64,000 nucleotides of DNA from Halopelagius inordinatus (GCF_900113245.1 NZ_FOOQ01000001.1:496001-560000); one strand, 5' to 3'. Positions 51,526-60,498 are shown, counted from the first letter of the stretch. Notes: a model not told the origin generated them from the sequence alone. Made by a program: numbers and translations.

Positions 51526-52902
51526 TCAGTTCGAGACGCCGGTGACCTCGAACCGCGCGCCTCCCGCGTCGGACTCGCTCAAAGAGATAGCCCACCCGTG
51601 GGCCGACGCGATTTCGGCGACGATGTTCAGGCCGAACCCCGTCCCGCCGTCCGTCGTCGAATAGCCGTACTCGAAGACGTCGTCGCGTTCGTCCTCCGGG
51701 ATGCCCGGGCCGTCGTCGCTGACGGCGAACCCGTCCGCAATCGGGTCGACGCGGACGGCCACGTCGGGACCGGCGTGCGACACGGCGTTGTCGAGCAGGT
51801 TCTCGAAGAGACGGCGGACGCGCCGAGGGTCGCCTTCGACCGTACCGAGTTCGTCCGAGACGACGACGGTACCGGTACCGGACGGCGTCGATTCCCACGC
51901 GCGTTCGACGGCCCGGGCGAGTTCGACCGGTTCGGGGTCGGTGACCGTCGCCCCGTCGCGGGCGAGTGCCAACACGTCGTCGACGATGTCCGCCATCCGG
52001 CCGTGGAGTCGGTCGAGGGCGTCGAGGTGGTCGCTCTCGACGCCCTCAGACTCGCGGAGCAGCGTCACCTGCGCCTGCGCGGCGTTCAACGGGTTCCGAA
52101 GGTCGTGCGAGAGGACGCTCGCGAACCGTTCGAGATGCTCCTCTCTCCGTTTTCGTTCCGTGATGTCGCGCGCGACGCCGACCGCTCCGTCGTACTCCCC
52201 GTCGTCGCTCGGAAGCGGTGCGATGTTCGCCTCGACGGTGCGAGCGCTCCCGTCAGACCGTTCGATGGTCCCTTCGAGTCGAAGCGACTCGCTTGGGTCT
52301 CCGGCGAGTTCGTGAATCCGGTCGAACTCGTCGCCGTCGCTCTCGGCGTCGGCGAAGACGCACCCGGGGTCCGCTCCCCGCAGTTCCTCGCGGGGGTATC
52401 CGCTGAGAGAGACGGCGGCGTCGTTGACGAACCCCAGACGGTCCCGTTCGTCGAGGGTGAAAACCGGGTCCGAGACCAGAGAGACGAGTCGCTTGTACTG
52501 CTGCAGTTCCGCCTCCGTTCGCTTTCTGTCGTCGATATCGCGGACGGTGCTCAGCAGGTAGTCGCGTCCGTCCGCCTCCGTCCGCGAGAGCGTCACCTCG
52601 GTCCAAAACTCCGTCCCGTCTCTCGCCTCCGCCTTCCATTCGAAGGTGGCTTTCCCCTCGCGTCGCGCCTCGTCGAACCGCGCTTCGAGTGCGTCTCTGT
52701 CCTGTCCCTCGACGTCCGCGCTGTACGCTTCGACTGCCAGCGATTCGAACTCCGAGGGAGTGTAGCCGTACAACTCCTCTACGGACTCGCTGACGGCGAG
52801 CGTCTCGCCCGTCTCGGCGTCCCGAACGCTCACGACGCCGTCGACGTTCGTCAGTACGTCGAGAAGCGTCTCGTCCGGGTCGGACGCGGCGAACTCTTTC
52901 AT
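51526..52902 (-). CDS. PAS-domain histidine kinase
   Basis: The 458-residue protein is a soluble sensor kinase: two PAS/PAC domains (about 10-125 and 132-245), the dimerisation/phosphoacceptor helix with His266 (SVLSHDLRNPLNAA) and a HATPase domain with N-box (FENLLDNAVSHA), G1 (SDDGPGIP) and G2 (GGTGFGLNI). No transmembrane helix or signal is present, so it should sense an internal cue. It precedes the receiver-only regulator in the same direction and is a likely partner. The ligand is unknown. Confidence 0.93.
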   Translation of the reverse strand: MKEFAASDPDETLLDVLTNVDGVVSVRDAETGETLAVSESVEELYGYTPSEFESLAVEAYSADVEGQDRDALEARFDEARREGKATFEWKAEARDGTEFWTEVTLSRTEADGRDYLLSTVRDIDDRKRTEAELQQYKRLVSLVSDPVFTLDERDRLGFVNDAAVSLSGYPREELRGADPGCVFADAESDGDEFDRIHELAGDPSESLRLEGTIERSDGSARTVEANIAPLPSDDGEYDGAVGVARDITERKRREEHLERFASVLSHDLRNPLNAAQAQVTLLRESEGVESDHLDALDRLHGRMADIVDDVLALARDGATVTDPEPVELARAVERAWESTPSGTGTVVVSDELGTVEGDPRRVRRLFENLLDNAVSHAGPDVAVRVDPIADGFAVSDDGPGIPEDERDDVFEYGYSTTDGGTGFGLNIVAEIASAHGWAISLSESDAGGARFEVTGVSN

Positions 52903-52965
52903 CGTTCGGTATGGTGTCTGACCACAGGTAAGCGGTTTGGCCAGTCGGTGTGCATCGGACGGCGG

Positions 52966-53304
52966 TCAGTACAGCGACAGATTCCCCGTAACGCGGTCGA
53001 TGGCGTCGTCGGGACCCGGGCCGACGGCGAGTGCGGTGACCGTTCCGGAGTCCAGTTGCGTGTGCCCGGCGTCGCGAATTATCGCGTGCGGGAGGCCCTC
53101 TCGTTCCGCGGCGTCGGCGAGTTCGAACAGTTTCGACTCGCCGTTGGCCTTCAGCACTATCTTCTTTTGACCGCTTCCCTTCCACTGAGAGCGCGTCCGG
53201 GCGTCCGTGTCCTCGTACGCCGAGAGCGACGCGTGCGCCACTTGCGCGGCGAGTTTGCCGCGGCCCATCCCGAGGTCCGCGCGGGCGACGATGGCCTGCT
53301 TCAT
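52966..53304 (-). CDS. pth2: Peptidyl-tRNA hydrolase, archaeal Pth2 type
   Basis: Pth2 frees tRNA from peptidyl-tRNAs that fall off the ribosome. The 112-residue protein shows the family pattern: [20 protein letters not shown] at the N-terminus with catalytic Lys, [14 protein letters not shown] in the middle and [21 protein letters not shown] near the end. Complete at the usual length. A TATA-like CCTTTAGCC lies about 26 bases before ATG 53304. High confidence. Confidence 0.95.
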   Translation of the reverse strand: MKQAIVARADLGMGRGKLAAQVAHASLSAYEDTDARTRSQWKGSGQKKIVLKANGESKLFELADAAEREGLPHAIIRDAGHTQLDSGTVTALAVGPGPDDAIDRVTGNLSLY

Positions 53305-53381
53305 ACTCCGAATCCACGCCGCCGGCTAAAGGTTCTTCTCCTCTACCTTTTTTCGCCGCAGCGCAAAAGCCGGGACCGAGA

Positions 53382-53391
53382 GATTTTACCC
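53382..53391 (+). promoter_or_regulatory. TATA box of dcd
   Basis: GATTTTACCC about 27 bases before ATG 53414; leaderless spacing. It serves dcd and the overlapped thiR. Confidence 0.5.
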
Positions 53392-53413
53392 CCCACCGAC
53401 GCGCCTACTCCGT

Positions 53414-54022
53414 ATGATACTCTCGGACGCGGACATCCTCGAACGCTTGGGAGATGGTGACCTCGTGGTCGAACCGATAGACGACGTCGATATGCAGGTC
53501 CAACCGGCGAGCATCGACCTCCGACTCGGCTCCGAGTTCTTGGAGTTCCAACGGACGAACATCTCGTGTATCCACCCGAACCGCGAGGACGAAGTGAGCA
53601 AGTACGTCACCGAGACGTACGTAGAGGAGGGCGAGGAGTTCATCCTGCACCCCGGCGACTTCGTCCTCGGAACGACGAAGGAGCGAGTCGAGATTCCCGA
53701 CGACTTGTTGGCGACGGTCGAGGGCCGGTCCTCGTTGGGCCGTCTGGCCATCGTCATCCACGCCACCGCGGGTATCGTCGACCCCGGGTACAACGGTCAG
53801 ATAACGCTCGAACTGTCGAATCTCGGCACCGCGCCCGTCGCTCTCACGCCGGGAATGCGCGTCTCGCAACTCGTCTTCACCGAACTGAAACGGCCCGCCG
53901 ACCGGCCGTACGGTTCCGACCGCGGGTCGAAGTACCAGAACCAAGCGGGGCCGCAGGCCTCCCGAATCGGCGACGACCCCGAGTTCGTCGCCGCCAGAGA
54001 ACGGGACGGGGACGACCGATGA
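53414..54022 (+). CDS. dcd: dCTP deaminase
   Basis: The enzyme deaminates dCTP to dUTP (some archaeal forms also release pyrophosphate). The 202-residue protein has the trimeric dUTPase-like fold: [25 protein letters not shown] with catalytic Ser/Arg and the later [10 protein letters not shown] with the Glu. C-terminal [12 protein letters not shown] closes over substrate. It overlaps thiR (ATGA) and shares its promoter. High confidence for dCTP deaminase; bifunctional deaminase/diphosphatase cannot be excluded. Confidence 0.93.
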   Translation: MILSDADILERLGDGDLVVEPIDDVDMQVQPASIDLRLGSEFLEFQRTNISCIHPNREDEVSKYVTETYVEEGEEFILHPGDFVLGTTKERVEIPDDLLATVEGRSSLGRLAIVIHATAGIVDPGYNGQITLELSNLGTAPVALTPGMRVSQLVFTELKRPADRPYGSDRGSKYQNQAGPQASRIGDDPEFVAARERDGDDR

Positions 54023-54924
54023 GGTTCGTCGAAGAGATAGTCGTAGAGGAGTTCCTCCCGACGTTCCGGTCGATGCTCGCGGGGGACCTCCGCGAACGCG
54101 GACTCACCCAACGGGAGGTGGCGGACGCCCTCGGAATCAGCCAGAGCGCGGTTTCGAAGTACGCCCACGGCGAGGTGGGCCGCCGCGAGGAGTTCCTCGA
54201 AGACGAACGCGTCGTCGAACTCGTGGACAGAATCGGAGAGGGACTCGCGACGGGCGACATGACGCCGGTGCAGGCCCTCGTGGAGGCGGAAGTGCTCGTC
54301 CGCCGCCTCGAACAGGGGGACCTGCTGGCGACGATGCACGAAGAAGAGATGCCCGGACTCGCCGAGTACGACGGCGACCTGAGCGTCCACGACCCCGATA
54401 GCGGCCTCCGGACCGCGGAACGCGTCCGGTCGTCGGTTCGCCGCGCCCTGCGTACCCTGACGAACGCCAGCGGATTCGCCGGTCTGATTCCGAACGTCGG
54501 GTCGAACCTCGTCGAGTGCCTGCCGGACGCGGCGGGGATCGAAGACATCGCCGGCGTCCCCGGCCGAATCTTCGACGTGAAGGGTCGCGCGACGGTGCCG
54601 AACGACCCCGAGTTCGGCGTCAGCGAACACGCCGCCTCGGTCCTCCTCGAGGCGCGCCGCGGCGGCGCGGACGTCAGCGCCGCGTTGAACGTCCGGTACG
54701 ACCCCGACGTCGTCTCGGCGCTGGAGTCGGCGGGCCACACCGCAATCGAGTTCGACCCCGAGGCCGAGGACCCAATCGTCGCCGCCGTCGAAGACTGCGA
54801 GAACCCCACGGAGACGTTCGTCCTCTATCAGACGGGCGGGTTCGGCATCGAGGCCATAACGTACATCCTCGGCCCCGACGCACAGACGGTCGCACGGACC
54901 GTTCGCGACACGCTCTTGGGGTGA
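54019..54924 (+). CDS. thiR: ThiR-like regulator: HTH fused to ThiN thiamine-phosphate synthase domain
   Basis: The 301-residue protein has an N-terminal HTH domain (about 20-65; [20 protein letters not shown]) and a C-terminal ThiN-type domain (about 130-300) as in archaeal thiamine-phosphate synthases ([34 protein letters not shown]). Archaeal HTH-ThiN fusions are known regulators of thiamine genes (ThiR). The nearby thi4 gene is the obvious target. ATG 54019 overlaps dcd by four bases. It could retain synthase activity; regulation is the better-supported role. Confidence 0.88.
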   Translation: MRFVEEIVVEEFLPTFRSMLAGDLRERGLTQREVADALGISQSAVSKYAHGEVGRREEFLEDERVVELVDRIGEGLATGDMTPVQALVEAEVLVRRLEQGDLLATMHEEEMPGLAEYDGDLSVHDPDSGLRTAERVRSSVRRALRTLTNASGFAGLIPNVGSNLVECLPDAAGIEDIAGVPGRIFDVKGRATVPNDPEFGVSEHAASVLLEARRGGADVSAALNVRYDPDVVSALESAGHTAIEFDPEAEDPIVAAVEDCENPTETFVLYQTGGFGIEAITYILGPDAQTVARTVRDTLLG

Positions 54925-54958
54925 CCCGGCGCGAACGGAGTCGTCGAACGACCCGCTC

Positions 54959-55654
54959 ATGAGAGACGGAACCGACGCGACGCAGGAGTTCTACTCGCGG
55001 TACGCGAGACTGTACGACCTCATCGCCCGACGGACGCCGGGCGTCACCGGTCTCCGAGAGAGCGTCGCCGACGCTCTCGACCCGAAACGGGGCGACGTGG
55101 TCGTCGATATGGGCTGCGGCACCGGCGCGAACTTCCCGTACCTCCGCGAACGCGTCGGACCGTCGGGAACCGTCGTCGGCGTCGACTTCACGCCGGGCGT
55201 CCTCGCCGTCGCCCGCGACAGAATCGACGGCGAGGGGTGGGAGAACGTCCACGTCGTCCGCGGCGACGCGACGCGCCCGCCCGTCGGCGAGGCCGACGCC
55301 GTCCTCGCGACGTTCGTCTCGGGGATGCTCGCTGACCCCGCCGCCGCCGTCCGGACGTGGGCGGAACTCGTCGGCCCCGACGGGCGACTCGCGGTGGGCG
55401 ATTTGGGCCGGAGCACGTCTCCTCTCGGGCGACCGCTGAACGCCGCCTTCGAGAGTCTCGTCCGCGCCTCCACGCCCCCCGGTCCGGGGCGGCGGATGGA
55501 GTCGCCGTCGGCGCTGTTAGACGAGAGACTCGTCGCCGCCCACTCGGAACTCGAACGCCTCTGTACCGACGTTCGGCGCGACGTCCGCGCACTCGGGTTC
55601 GCGCGGGTCCGCGGCGGAACCGTCGGCGACGGACCGAACCGCGGCGGAACGTGA
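54959..55654 (+). CDS. Class I SAM-dependent methyltransferase
   Basis: The 231-residue protein has a Rossmann-like methyltransferase core: motif I VVVDMGCGTGANFPYL, motif II acid in VVGVDFTPGV, and VVRGDATRPP before the substrate side. The C-terminal third is divergent. Length and order resemble small-molecule (ubiE-like) methyltransferases. The substrate is unknown; the gene lies 34 bases after thiR and before thi4 on the opposite strand. Confidence 0.9.
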   Translation: MRDGTDATQEFYSRYARLYDLIARRTPGVTGLRESVADALDPKRGDVVVDMGCGTGANFPYLRERVGPSGTVVGVDFTPGVLAVARDRIDGEGWENVHVVRGDATRPPVGEADAVLATFVSGMLADPAAAVRTWAELVGPDGRLAVGDLGRSTSPLGRPLNAAFESLVRASTPPGPGRRMESPSALLDERLVAAHSELERLCTDVRRDVRALGFARVRGGTVGDGPNRGGT

Positions 55655-55735
55655 CCCGTCGAAAAGAGGGGGAGGGAGGGCGTCTCTCGCGTCAGTCGGG
55701 GAGTTCGGGCCTCGGTTGGAGACGGGCGAGACGTC

Positions 55736-56677
55736 TCAGTCGTCGGCGGGCGAGGGCGTCGCGCCGTACTCGACCGCCGGGGCTTCGCGTCCCAGTTCGT
55801 CGAGGCAGGATTGGGCCGCGCGCTTGCCCGAGAGGAGCATCGCGCCGAACGTCGGTCCCATCCGCGGGAGGCCGTGGGCGGTGGCGACGGCCATCCCGGA
55901 AGCGACGACGCCGGGGTGGACGACACCGGTGTGTTCGACGACGGCGTCCTCGCTTTTTCCGACCCACATCGAGTCGTGACCGGGCGAGTCGTGACCGGGC
56001 GCGCCGTACTCGCCCTCGTCGGTCTGGTCCATCCCGGTGTTGTGTTCTTGCGCGTGTTCGATGCCCGGCGCGTCGAGTGCGCCGCGTTCCGCGAGTTTCG
56101 AGACGACCACGGCGTCGTGACCCGTCGCGTCGAGGACGAGGTCGGATTCGACGGCGACGGGGTCCACGCAGGTCAGTTCCCGCGGCAGGGCGTGGACGGG
56201 CGTCCAGTTGAGGACGACGCCGCCGACGCGGTGGTCCTCGCGGACGACGATGTCGGTGAACTCCGTCATGTTCTGGACCGTCGCGCCCGCGTCGCAGGCG
56301 GCCTTTATCAGCCCTGAACAGGCGTGCGGGCCGTCCGCGACGTACAGACCCTCGGCTTCCTCGCTCTCGGTGTAGGGGACGTCGAGTTCGTCGAGTACCT
56401 CTTGGGCCGGGTCCCGGACGGTCACCTTGTTCATGAGAAAACCGCCGAGCCAGAACCCGCCGCCGAGGTAGTTGTTCTTCTCGACGATGGTCACGTCCAC
56501 GTCGCGTTCGGCGAGTTCCTTCGCCGCGACCAGACCCGAGGGACCGCCGCCGACGACGATTACCTCCGTGTCGATTCTGTCGAGGAACTCCTCGGTCCAG
56601 TCGGACGCTATCGCTCGTGTGACCTGCGACTCGCTCACGTCCGCGAACCCGTCGAAGTCTGCCATGCTGTCGGACAT
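55736..56677 (-). CDS. thi4: Thiamine thiazole synthase Thi4, cysteine-type
   Basis: Thi4 makes the thiazole moiety of thiamine from NAD and glycine. The 313-residue protein has the FAD/NAD-binding [18 protein letters not shown], and [17 protein letters not shown]. The Cys in RELTCVDPV (Cys170 with the ATG 56677 start) corresponds to the sulfur-donating, single-turnover Cys of yeast Thi4 and the essential Cys of the Haloferax enzyme; methanogen enzymes have His there. A GHDSP pair is a perfect 15-base tandem duplication (55971-56000). Promoter region has a GGTAGTACC palindrome. ATG 56677 is chosen; ATG 56665 and GTG 56695 are alternatives. Confidence 0.92.
   Translation of the reverse strand: MSDSMADFDGFADVSESQVTRAIASDWTEEFLDRIDTEVIVVGGGPSGLVAAKELAERDVDVTIVEKNNYLGGGFWLGGFLMNKVTVRDPAQEVLDELDVPYTESEEAEGLYVADGPHACSGLIKAACDAGATVQNMTEFTDIVVREDHRVGGVVLNWTPVHALPRELTCVDPVAVESDLVLDATGHDAVVVSKLAERGALDAPGIEHAQEHNTGMDQTDEGEYGAPGHDSPGHDSMWVGKSEDAVVEHTGVVHPGVVASGMAVATAHGLPRMGPTFGAMLLSGKRAAQSCLDELGREAPAVEYGATPSPADD
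55971..56000. repeat. Perfect 15-base tandem duplication inside thi4
   Basis: GAGTCGTGACCGGGC occurs twice in a row and encodes two GHDSP units. It keeps frame, so the protein remains intact. Confidence 0.8.
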
Positions 56678-56680
56678 ATC

Positions 56681-56725
56681 CCTAGGTAGTACCACCGAGT
56701 GTTATAACTGTGGGGGTCCGTCGGG
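56681..56725. promoter_or_regulatory. thi4 promoter with palindromic candidate operator
   Basis: GGTAGTACC (56685-56693) is a perfect nine-base palindrome, next to CCTAGG. Further upstream on the minus strand, CAGTTATAACACT is a TATA region. Their position suggests control of thi4 by the ThiR-like regulator; this is inference. Confidence 0.4.
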
Positions 56726-56760
56726 TGGAGTGACTTTCACGCCGTGCGTCGCGTGCTATT

Positions 56761-56782
56761 GTTTAACATTGACTAGATTATA
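56761..56782 (+). promoter_or_regulatory. Promoter of the E2-OsmC gene
   Basis: GTTTAACA (56761-56768) lies about 28 bases before ATG 56792, with a second A/T box GATTATA at 56776-56782. Leaderless spacing for the first. Confidence 0.45.
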
Positions 56783-56791
56783 CCAACTACC

Positions 56792-58609
56792 ATGTCGTAC
56801 GTCGTCAAGATGCCCAAGTTAGGGTTGGAGATGGATTCCGGAACTATCGTCGAGTGGTACGTAGAGGAAGGTGGCGAGGTGGAGGAAGACGCGACAATCG
56901 CCGAGATAGAGTCCGAGAAGACGACGGCGGAGATAGACGCACGGGAGTCGGGCGTCCTCAGATACGTCGGCGTCGAGGAGGGGGGGTCCGCCCCGCCGGG
57001 TGCCGCCCTCGCCGTCGTCGCGGGTCCAGAGGAGGACATCTCCGCTCTGAAATCCGAGTTCGATGGGGACGAACCCGCCGACGAAGGGGCCGAGACGGAC
57101 GAACCGAGCGCCGAATCCGGGTCCGACGCGGGGGCGACGACGACGGAATCCGGGTCCGGTTCGAGTGCCGGTGGTGGCGGCGGGTCCGGTGACGTGAAAG
57201 CCAGTCCGCGAGCCAAAAAGCGCGCCGACGAACTGGACGTCGACCTCTCGACGGTGGAGGGGTCGGGTCCGGGCGGGGCGATTACCGAAGACGACGTGGA
57301 AGCCGCGGGGTCGGCCGGGTCCGGGGACGTGAAAGCCAGCCCGCGGGCGAAAAAGCGCGCGGACGAACTCGGCGTGACGCTCGCGGGCGTCGAGGGGTCG
57401 GGTCCGGGCGGGGCGATAACCGAAGACGACGTGGAGGCGGCGGCCGAGTCCGGAGGCGGCGCGGCGACTGCGACCGGCGACGCCGGACCGGCCGTCGCGG
57501 AGGAACGGCCGCTCTCGGGAATGCGCCGCACCATCGCCGACCGACTCGGGCAGAGTTACCGCGAGTCCGTCCACGTCACCGTCCACCGGACGACGAACGC
57601 GGAGGCGGCCCTCGCCGCCGCGGACGCCGCAGAGGAGCAACTCGGCGCGGACGTGTCGCTGACGGACGTGCTGTTGAAGGCGCTTTCTGCGACGCTCGCG
57701 GACCATCCCGAGTTCAACGCCACGTTCGAGGACGAAACCCACCGCCTCCACGAGGACCACAACATCTGCGTCGCCGTGGACGTAGACGAGGGATTGCTCG
57801 CGCCCGTCGTCCGCGGCGTCGATTCGCTCTCGCTTTCGGACCTCTCCGACCGTCGCCGGGAGGTGACGCGGCGCGTCCTCGACGGCGACTTCTCGATGGA
57901 CGACCTGTCGGGCGGGACGTTCACCGTCTCGAACCTCGGCGTCCTCGGCGTCGAGTCGTTCGACCCCATCATCAACCCACCGCAGATAGCCATCCTCGGC
58001 GTCAACGCCCTCGAAGAGCGAGTCGTCCCCGACGGCTCCGGGGAGTTCACCACCCGCCGGATGCTCCCCTTGGACCTCTCTTTCGACCACCGCATCGTCG
58101 ACGGCGCGGACGCGGCGCGCTTCATGGCCACTCTGTCGGACCACCTCGAAGACCCGTGGCCGCTTTTAGACGGCGTGGAGGCGGCCGAAGCCGAATCGGA
58201 GGCGGTGAAACTCCCGAACGCGGCGGCGACGGCGTCCGTCGGGCCCGACCTGAAAGGGACCGTCGAGGCGGGCTCTTTCGAGTACGATTTCGACGTGACG
58301 GAGGAGTTCGGCGGCGGCACCGCGCCGACGCCCGTCGACCTGTTCGTCAGTTCCTTCGCGGCCTGTCTGTCGGCGAGCATCGGCGTTCAAGCGGAGATCC
58401 GCGACGTGGAGATGCGGAACGTCACGGTGAACGCGGAGGCGACGCCTCCCGAGGGGTCCGTCGAGTCCCTCTCTCTGAACGTGACGCTCGACACCGACGC
58501 GGACGAGGAGACTCTCGAACGCATCGTGCGGAACGGCGAACGGACCTGCCACGTCAACGAACTGCTCCGCGAGGACCTTCCCGTCTCCCTCGACTGGCGG
58601 CGGGCGTAG
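56792..58609 (+). CDS. Dihydrolipoamide acyltransferase (E2) fused to an OsmC domain
   Basis: This 605-residue protein would be the core of a 2-oxoacid or acetoin dehydrogenase. Order: lipoyl domain (1-78, lipoyl Lys43 in IESEKTTAEI), acidic linker, two nearly identical peripheral subunit-binding domains (132-171 and 177-216), the catalytic domain (about 235-460) with His433 and Asp437 in FDHRIVDG, then an OsmC-fold domain (about 473-601) with Cys525 (FAACLSAS) and Cys586 (RTCHVNE), the usual peroxidatic/resolving positions. E2 proteins normally end after the catalytic domain. OsmC/Ohr enzymes use lipoyl dithiols as reductant, so the fusion is chemically sensible. Matching E1 genes lie at 61598-63663. 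Confidence 0.88.
   Translation: MSYVVKMPKLGLEMDSGTIVEWYVEEGGEVEEDATIAEIESEKTTAEIDARESGVLRYVGVEEGGSAPPGAALAVVAGPEEDISALKSEFDGDEPADEGAETDEPSAESGSDAGATTTESGSGSSAGGGGGSGDVKASPRAKKRADELDVDLSTVEGSGPGGAITEDDVEAAGSAGSGDVKASPRAKKRADELGVTLAGVEGSGPGGAITEDDVEAAAESGGGAATATGDAGPAVAEERPLSGMRRTIADRLGQSYRESVHVTVHRTTNAEAALAAADAAEEQLGADVSLTDVLLKALSATLADHPEFNATFEDETHRLHEDHNICVAVDVDEGLLAPVVRGVDSLSLSDLSDRRREVTRRVLDGDFSMDDLSGGTFTVSNLGVLGVESFDPIINPPQIAILGVNALEERVVPDGSGEFTTRRMLPLDLSFDHRIVDGADAARFMATLSDHLEDPWPLLDGVEAAEAESEAVKLPNAAATASVGPDLKGTVEAGSFEYDFDVTEEFGGGTAPTPVDLFVSSFAACLSASIGVQAEIRDVEMRNVTVNAEATPPEGSVESLSLNVTLDTDADEETLERIVRNGERTCHVNELLREDLPVSLDWRRA
57185..57439. repeat. Direct repeat encoding two subunit-binding domains
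   Basis: About 120 bases (57185-57304) recur at 57320-57439 with high identity, each encoding the SGDVKASPRAKKRADEL... binding domain. This is a recent internal duplication. Confidence 0.8.
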
Positions 58610-58619
58610 TCGTCGGGCG

Positions 58620-58973
58620 TCACTCGGAGACCGAGGCCAGGAGGCCGTTTCGGGCCCCGCGCCATCCGTAGTGCAGAACGCCGACGCCGCCGACGACGAC
58701 GGCGGCGGCGGCGACGGCGGTCACGTTCCCCGTGGCGACGACGGTGAGTCCGAACGCCACGAACGCGGCGGCCTGAAGCAGGTGGTACGCCACCGTTCCG
58801 CCGAACGGTCGCAGGCCCCGGGCCACGAGTACGACCGAGAGGAGGACGAGGGCGACGGCGGCGAGCGGAGACGGACGGTAGTAGCCGATACCGACAGTCA
58901 CCGCCGCGAGAATGGCGACGGCGGCACCCGGCGCGGCCTCGGCGGGGGACACCGACTCGACGAGAGAGGGCAT
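58620..58973 (-). CDS. Small membrane protein, four predicted helices
   Basis: The 117-residue protein is hydrophobic, with about four helices (near 14-30, 35-50, 60-80, 84-105) and few polar residues, no known motif. The frame continues upstream beyond ATG 58973, but the extension is not protein-like. It lies in the space between the E2 gene and a lipoprotein gene and is transcribed alone. Function unknown. Confidence 0.65.
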   Translation of the reverse strand: MPSLVESVSPAEAAPGAAVAILAAVTVGIGYYRPSPLAAVALVLLSVVLVARGLRPFGGTVAYHLLQAAAFVAFGLTVVATGNVTAVAAAAVVVGGVGVLHYGWRGARNGLLASVSE

Positions 58974-59071
58974 ACGCCGAGATGCGGACGGCCGCGACAA
59001 AAACGTACGTCCCCCGCCGACTGCGCGTCGAACCGGAGAGGCGAAAGCGTCTCTTTGAGCCTCCTGAAAGC

Positions 59072-59079
59072 ACTTTATG
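59072..59079 (+). promoter_or_regulatory. TATA box of the lipoprotein gene
   Basis: ACTTTATG about 26 bases before ATG 59101, leaderless spacing. Confidence 0.5.
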
Positions 59080-59100
59080 CGGACCGGCGAACGGTCGCGT

Positions 59101-59979
59101 ATGAACCGCCGACAGATGCTCGCGTTCTGCGGCCTCTGTGCCTCGGGTACCGCGGGCTGTCTCTCCGGGACGCCGTCACGACCGGGAAGCGGAGCCGAGG
59201 AGACGACGGCAGACGACGGAACCGAGACGACGGCAGACGGCCCCGACGAGACGCCTCCGGCCGACGGCGTCGCAGTCGACGATATCGCCGTCCGGAAGGC
59301 GGTCAGATACGAGTCGTCGATGGGGTCCGGCGGCGTCCTCGCCGTCGAGGGGCGACAGTACGTCGTCGCGTCCGTGCGCGCCCCCGGCGACGCTTCGGCG
59401 TCCGACTTCGCCTTTCGGACCGACTCCGAGTCGTGGCACCCGGGGCTTTCGGACACCGTCGGAGCGAGAAACGTCTCCGTCGCGGGCCGGGAGGGCGGCC
59501 CCGTCGGCAGAGGGTTCGGCGGCGACGACCGGTCGTATCTCGCCTTCGAGGTGCCGTCTCCGCTGTCGGCCTCGAACCCCCGGATTCGGTTCGAGTCGGG
59601 CGATTCGGAGTGGCCGCTTCCCGTCGAGGAACGGGTCCGACTCGACGCGCCCGCGCCGCGGTTCGAACTCGACTCCGTGGACGCGCCCGAGGAAGTGTCG
59701 CAGGGCGAGACGATGTCGGTTTCGCTGACCGCGACGAACGTCTCCGATACCGACGGCCGGTTTCTCGCGGCCGTCTACTGGCCGACGGACGTGATAGCCG
59801 ACGACGACGAATCGCACGTCATCGAACGGGCCGTCGCCGCAGGCGACGAGATGACGGCGTCGGTGGATATCGACACCTCGTACACGACGAACGAGGACGG
59901 ACCGGTGACGCTGTCGGTTCGCGGTCACGTCTCCGCGGAACGCGATGTTCGGGTGCGGAACGCCTCGACGCCGAGTTAG
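59101..59979 (+). CDS. Tat-type lipoprotein of unknown function
   Basis: The 292-residue protein begins MNRRQMLAFCGLCASGTAGCLSG, a twin-Arg-like signal ending in a lipobox (AGC), so it is probably a membrane-anchored lipoprotein outside the cell. The next 35 residues are Thr/Glu-rich linker (TTADDGTETTADG). The remainder is a beta-rich domain of about 220 residues with no Cys and no recognised family, resembling haloarchaeal Ig-like or solute-binding exodomains. ATG 59101 is set by signal and TATA box. Function unknown. Confidence 0.75.
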   Translation: MNRRQMLAFCGLCASGTAGCLSGTPSRPGSGAEETTADDGTETTADGPDETPPADGVAVDDIAVRKAVRYESSMGSGGVLAVEGRQYVVASVRAPGDASASDFAFRTDSESWHPGLSDTVGARNVSVAGREGGPVGRGFGGDDRSYLAFEVPSPLSASNPRIRFESGDSEWPLPVEERVRLDAPAPRFELDSVDAPEEVSQGETMSVSLTATNVSDTDGRFLAAVYWPTDVIADDDESHVIERAVAAGDEMTASVDIDTSYTTNEDGPVTLSVRGHVSAERDVRVRNASTPS

Positions 59980-59997
59980 CCGGGCCTCGAGTCCGGA

Positions 59998-60498
59998 CTA
60001 CGGATACTGCTCGTCCGGTTCCCCCAACGCGTCGACGTTCGACGCCGTCTCGAAGACGACGCCGTTCATCTCGTCTTCGGTGTCGAAGTACCAGTACGGC
60101 GTCTCGTCGTAGACGCCGCTTTGGACGACGGGCATCCCGGCGTCCTCGAACGCTTCGACGACCGACTCCGGGTCGTCGAACGCGAAGCAGGCGACGTGGT
60201 GGAGGCCCTCGCCGTGTTCTTCTAAGTGTTCGGTGTAGAGGCTCTCGCCTTCCAACGGTTCGATGAGTTCTATCATCGTCCCGCCCACGTCGGCGAGTGC
60301 GAGCGTCATCGAGTAGTCGTGTTCCTCCCCGCGGAACGTGGTGTCGTGAAGCGTCGGCGGTTCGAAGTGGTATATCTGCCACGGACCGACGCCGAGGACG
60401 CCGCCGAAGCGGTCCATCCCGTCTTCGATGTCTTCGACGACGAACGCGACTTGGCTTATCTCCGGCACGTCGATTCCGAGGTCGGGTATCGAGTCCAT
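59998..60498 (-). CDS. VOC-superfamily protein, methylmalonyl-CoA epimerase-like
   Basis: The 166-residue protein has two VOC modules: ISQVAFVVEDIEDGMDRFGGVLGVGPW and EGLHHVACFAFDDPESVVEAF, with His/Glu candidates for metal binding (HHV and the IELIEP Glu). It resembles methylmalonyl-CoA epimerase or glyoxalase I domains. Substrate unknown. On the minus strand GAGTATATCAC (60525-60532) lies about 30 bases before ATG 60498. Confidence 0.82.
   Translation of the reverse strand: MDSIPDLGIDVPEISQVAFVVEDIEDGMDRFGGVLGVGPWQIYHFEPPTLHDTTFRGEEHDYSMTLALADVGGTMIELIEPLEGESLYTEHLEEHGEGLHHVACFAFDDPESVVEAFEDAGMPVVQSGVYDETPYWYFDTEDEMNGVVFETASNVDALGEPDEQYP

Noticed and set aside
50305-53460. 1051-codon plus-strand open frame opposite truD, the response regulator, the kinase and pth2
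   Set aside because: It runs through intergenic sequence and four well-identified minus-strand genes, with no protein-like pattern of its own.
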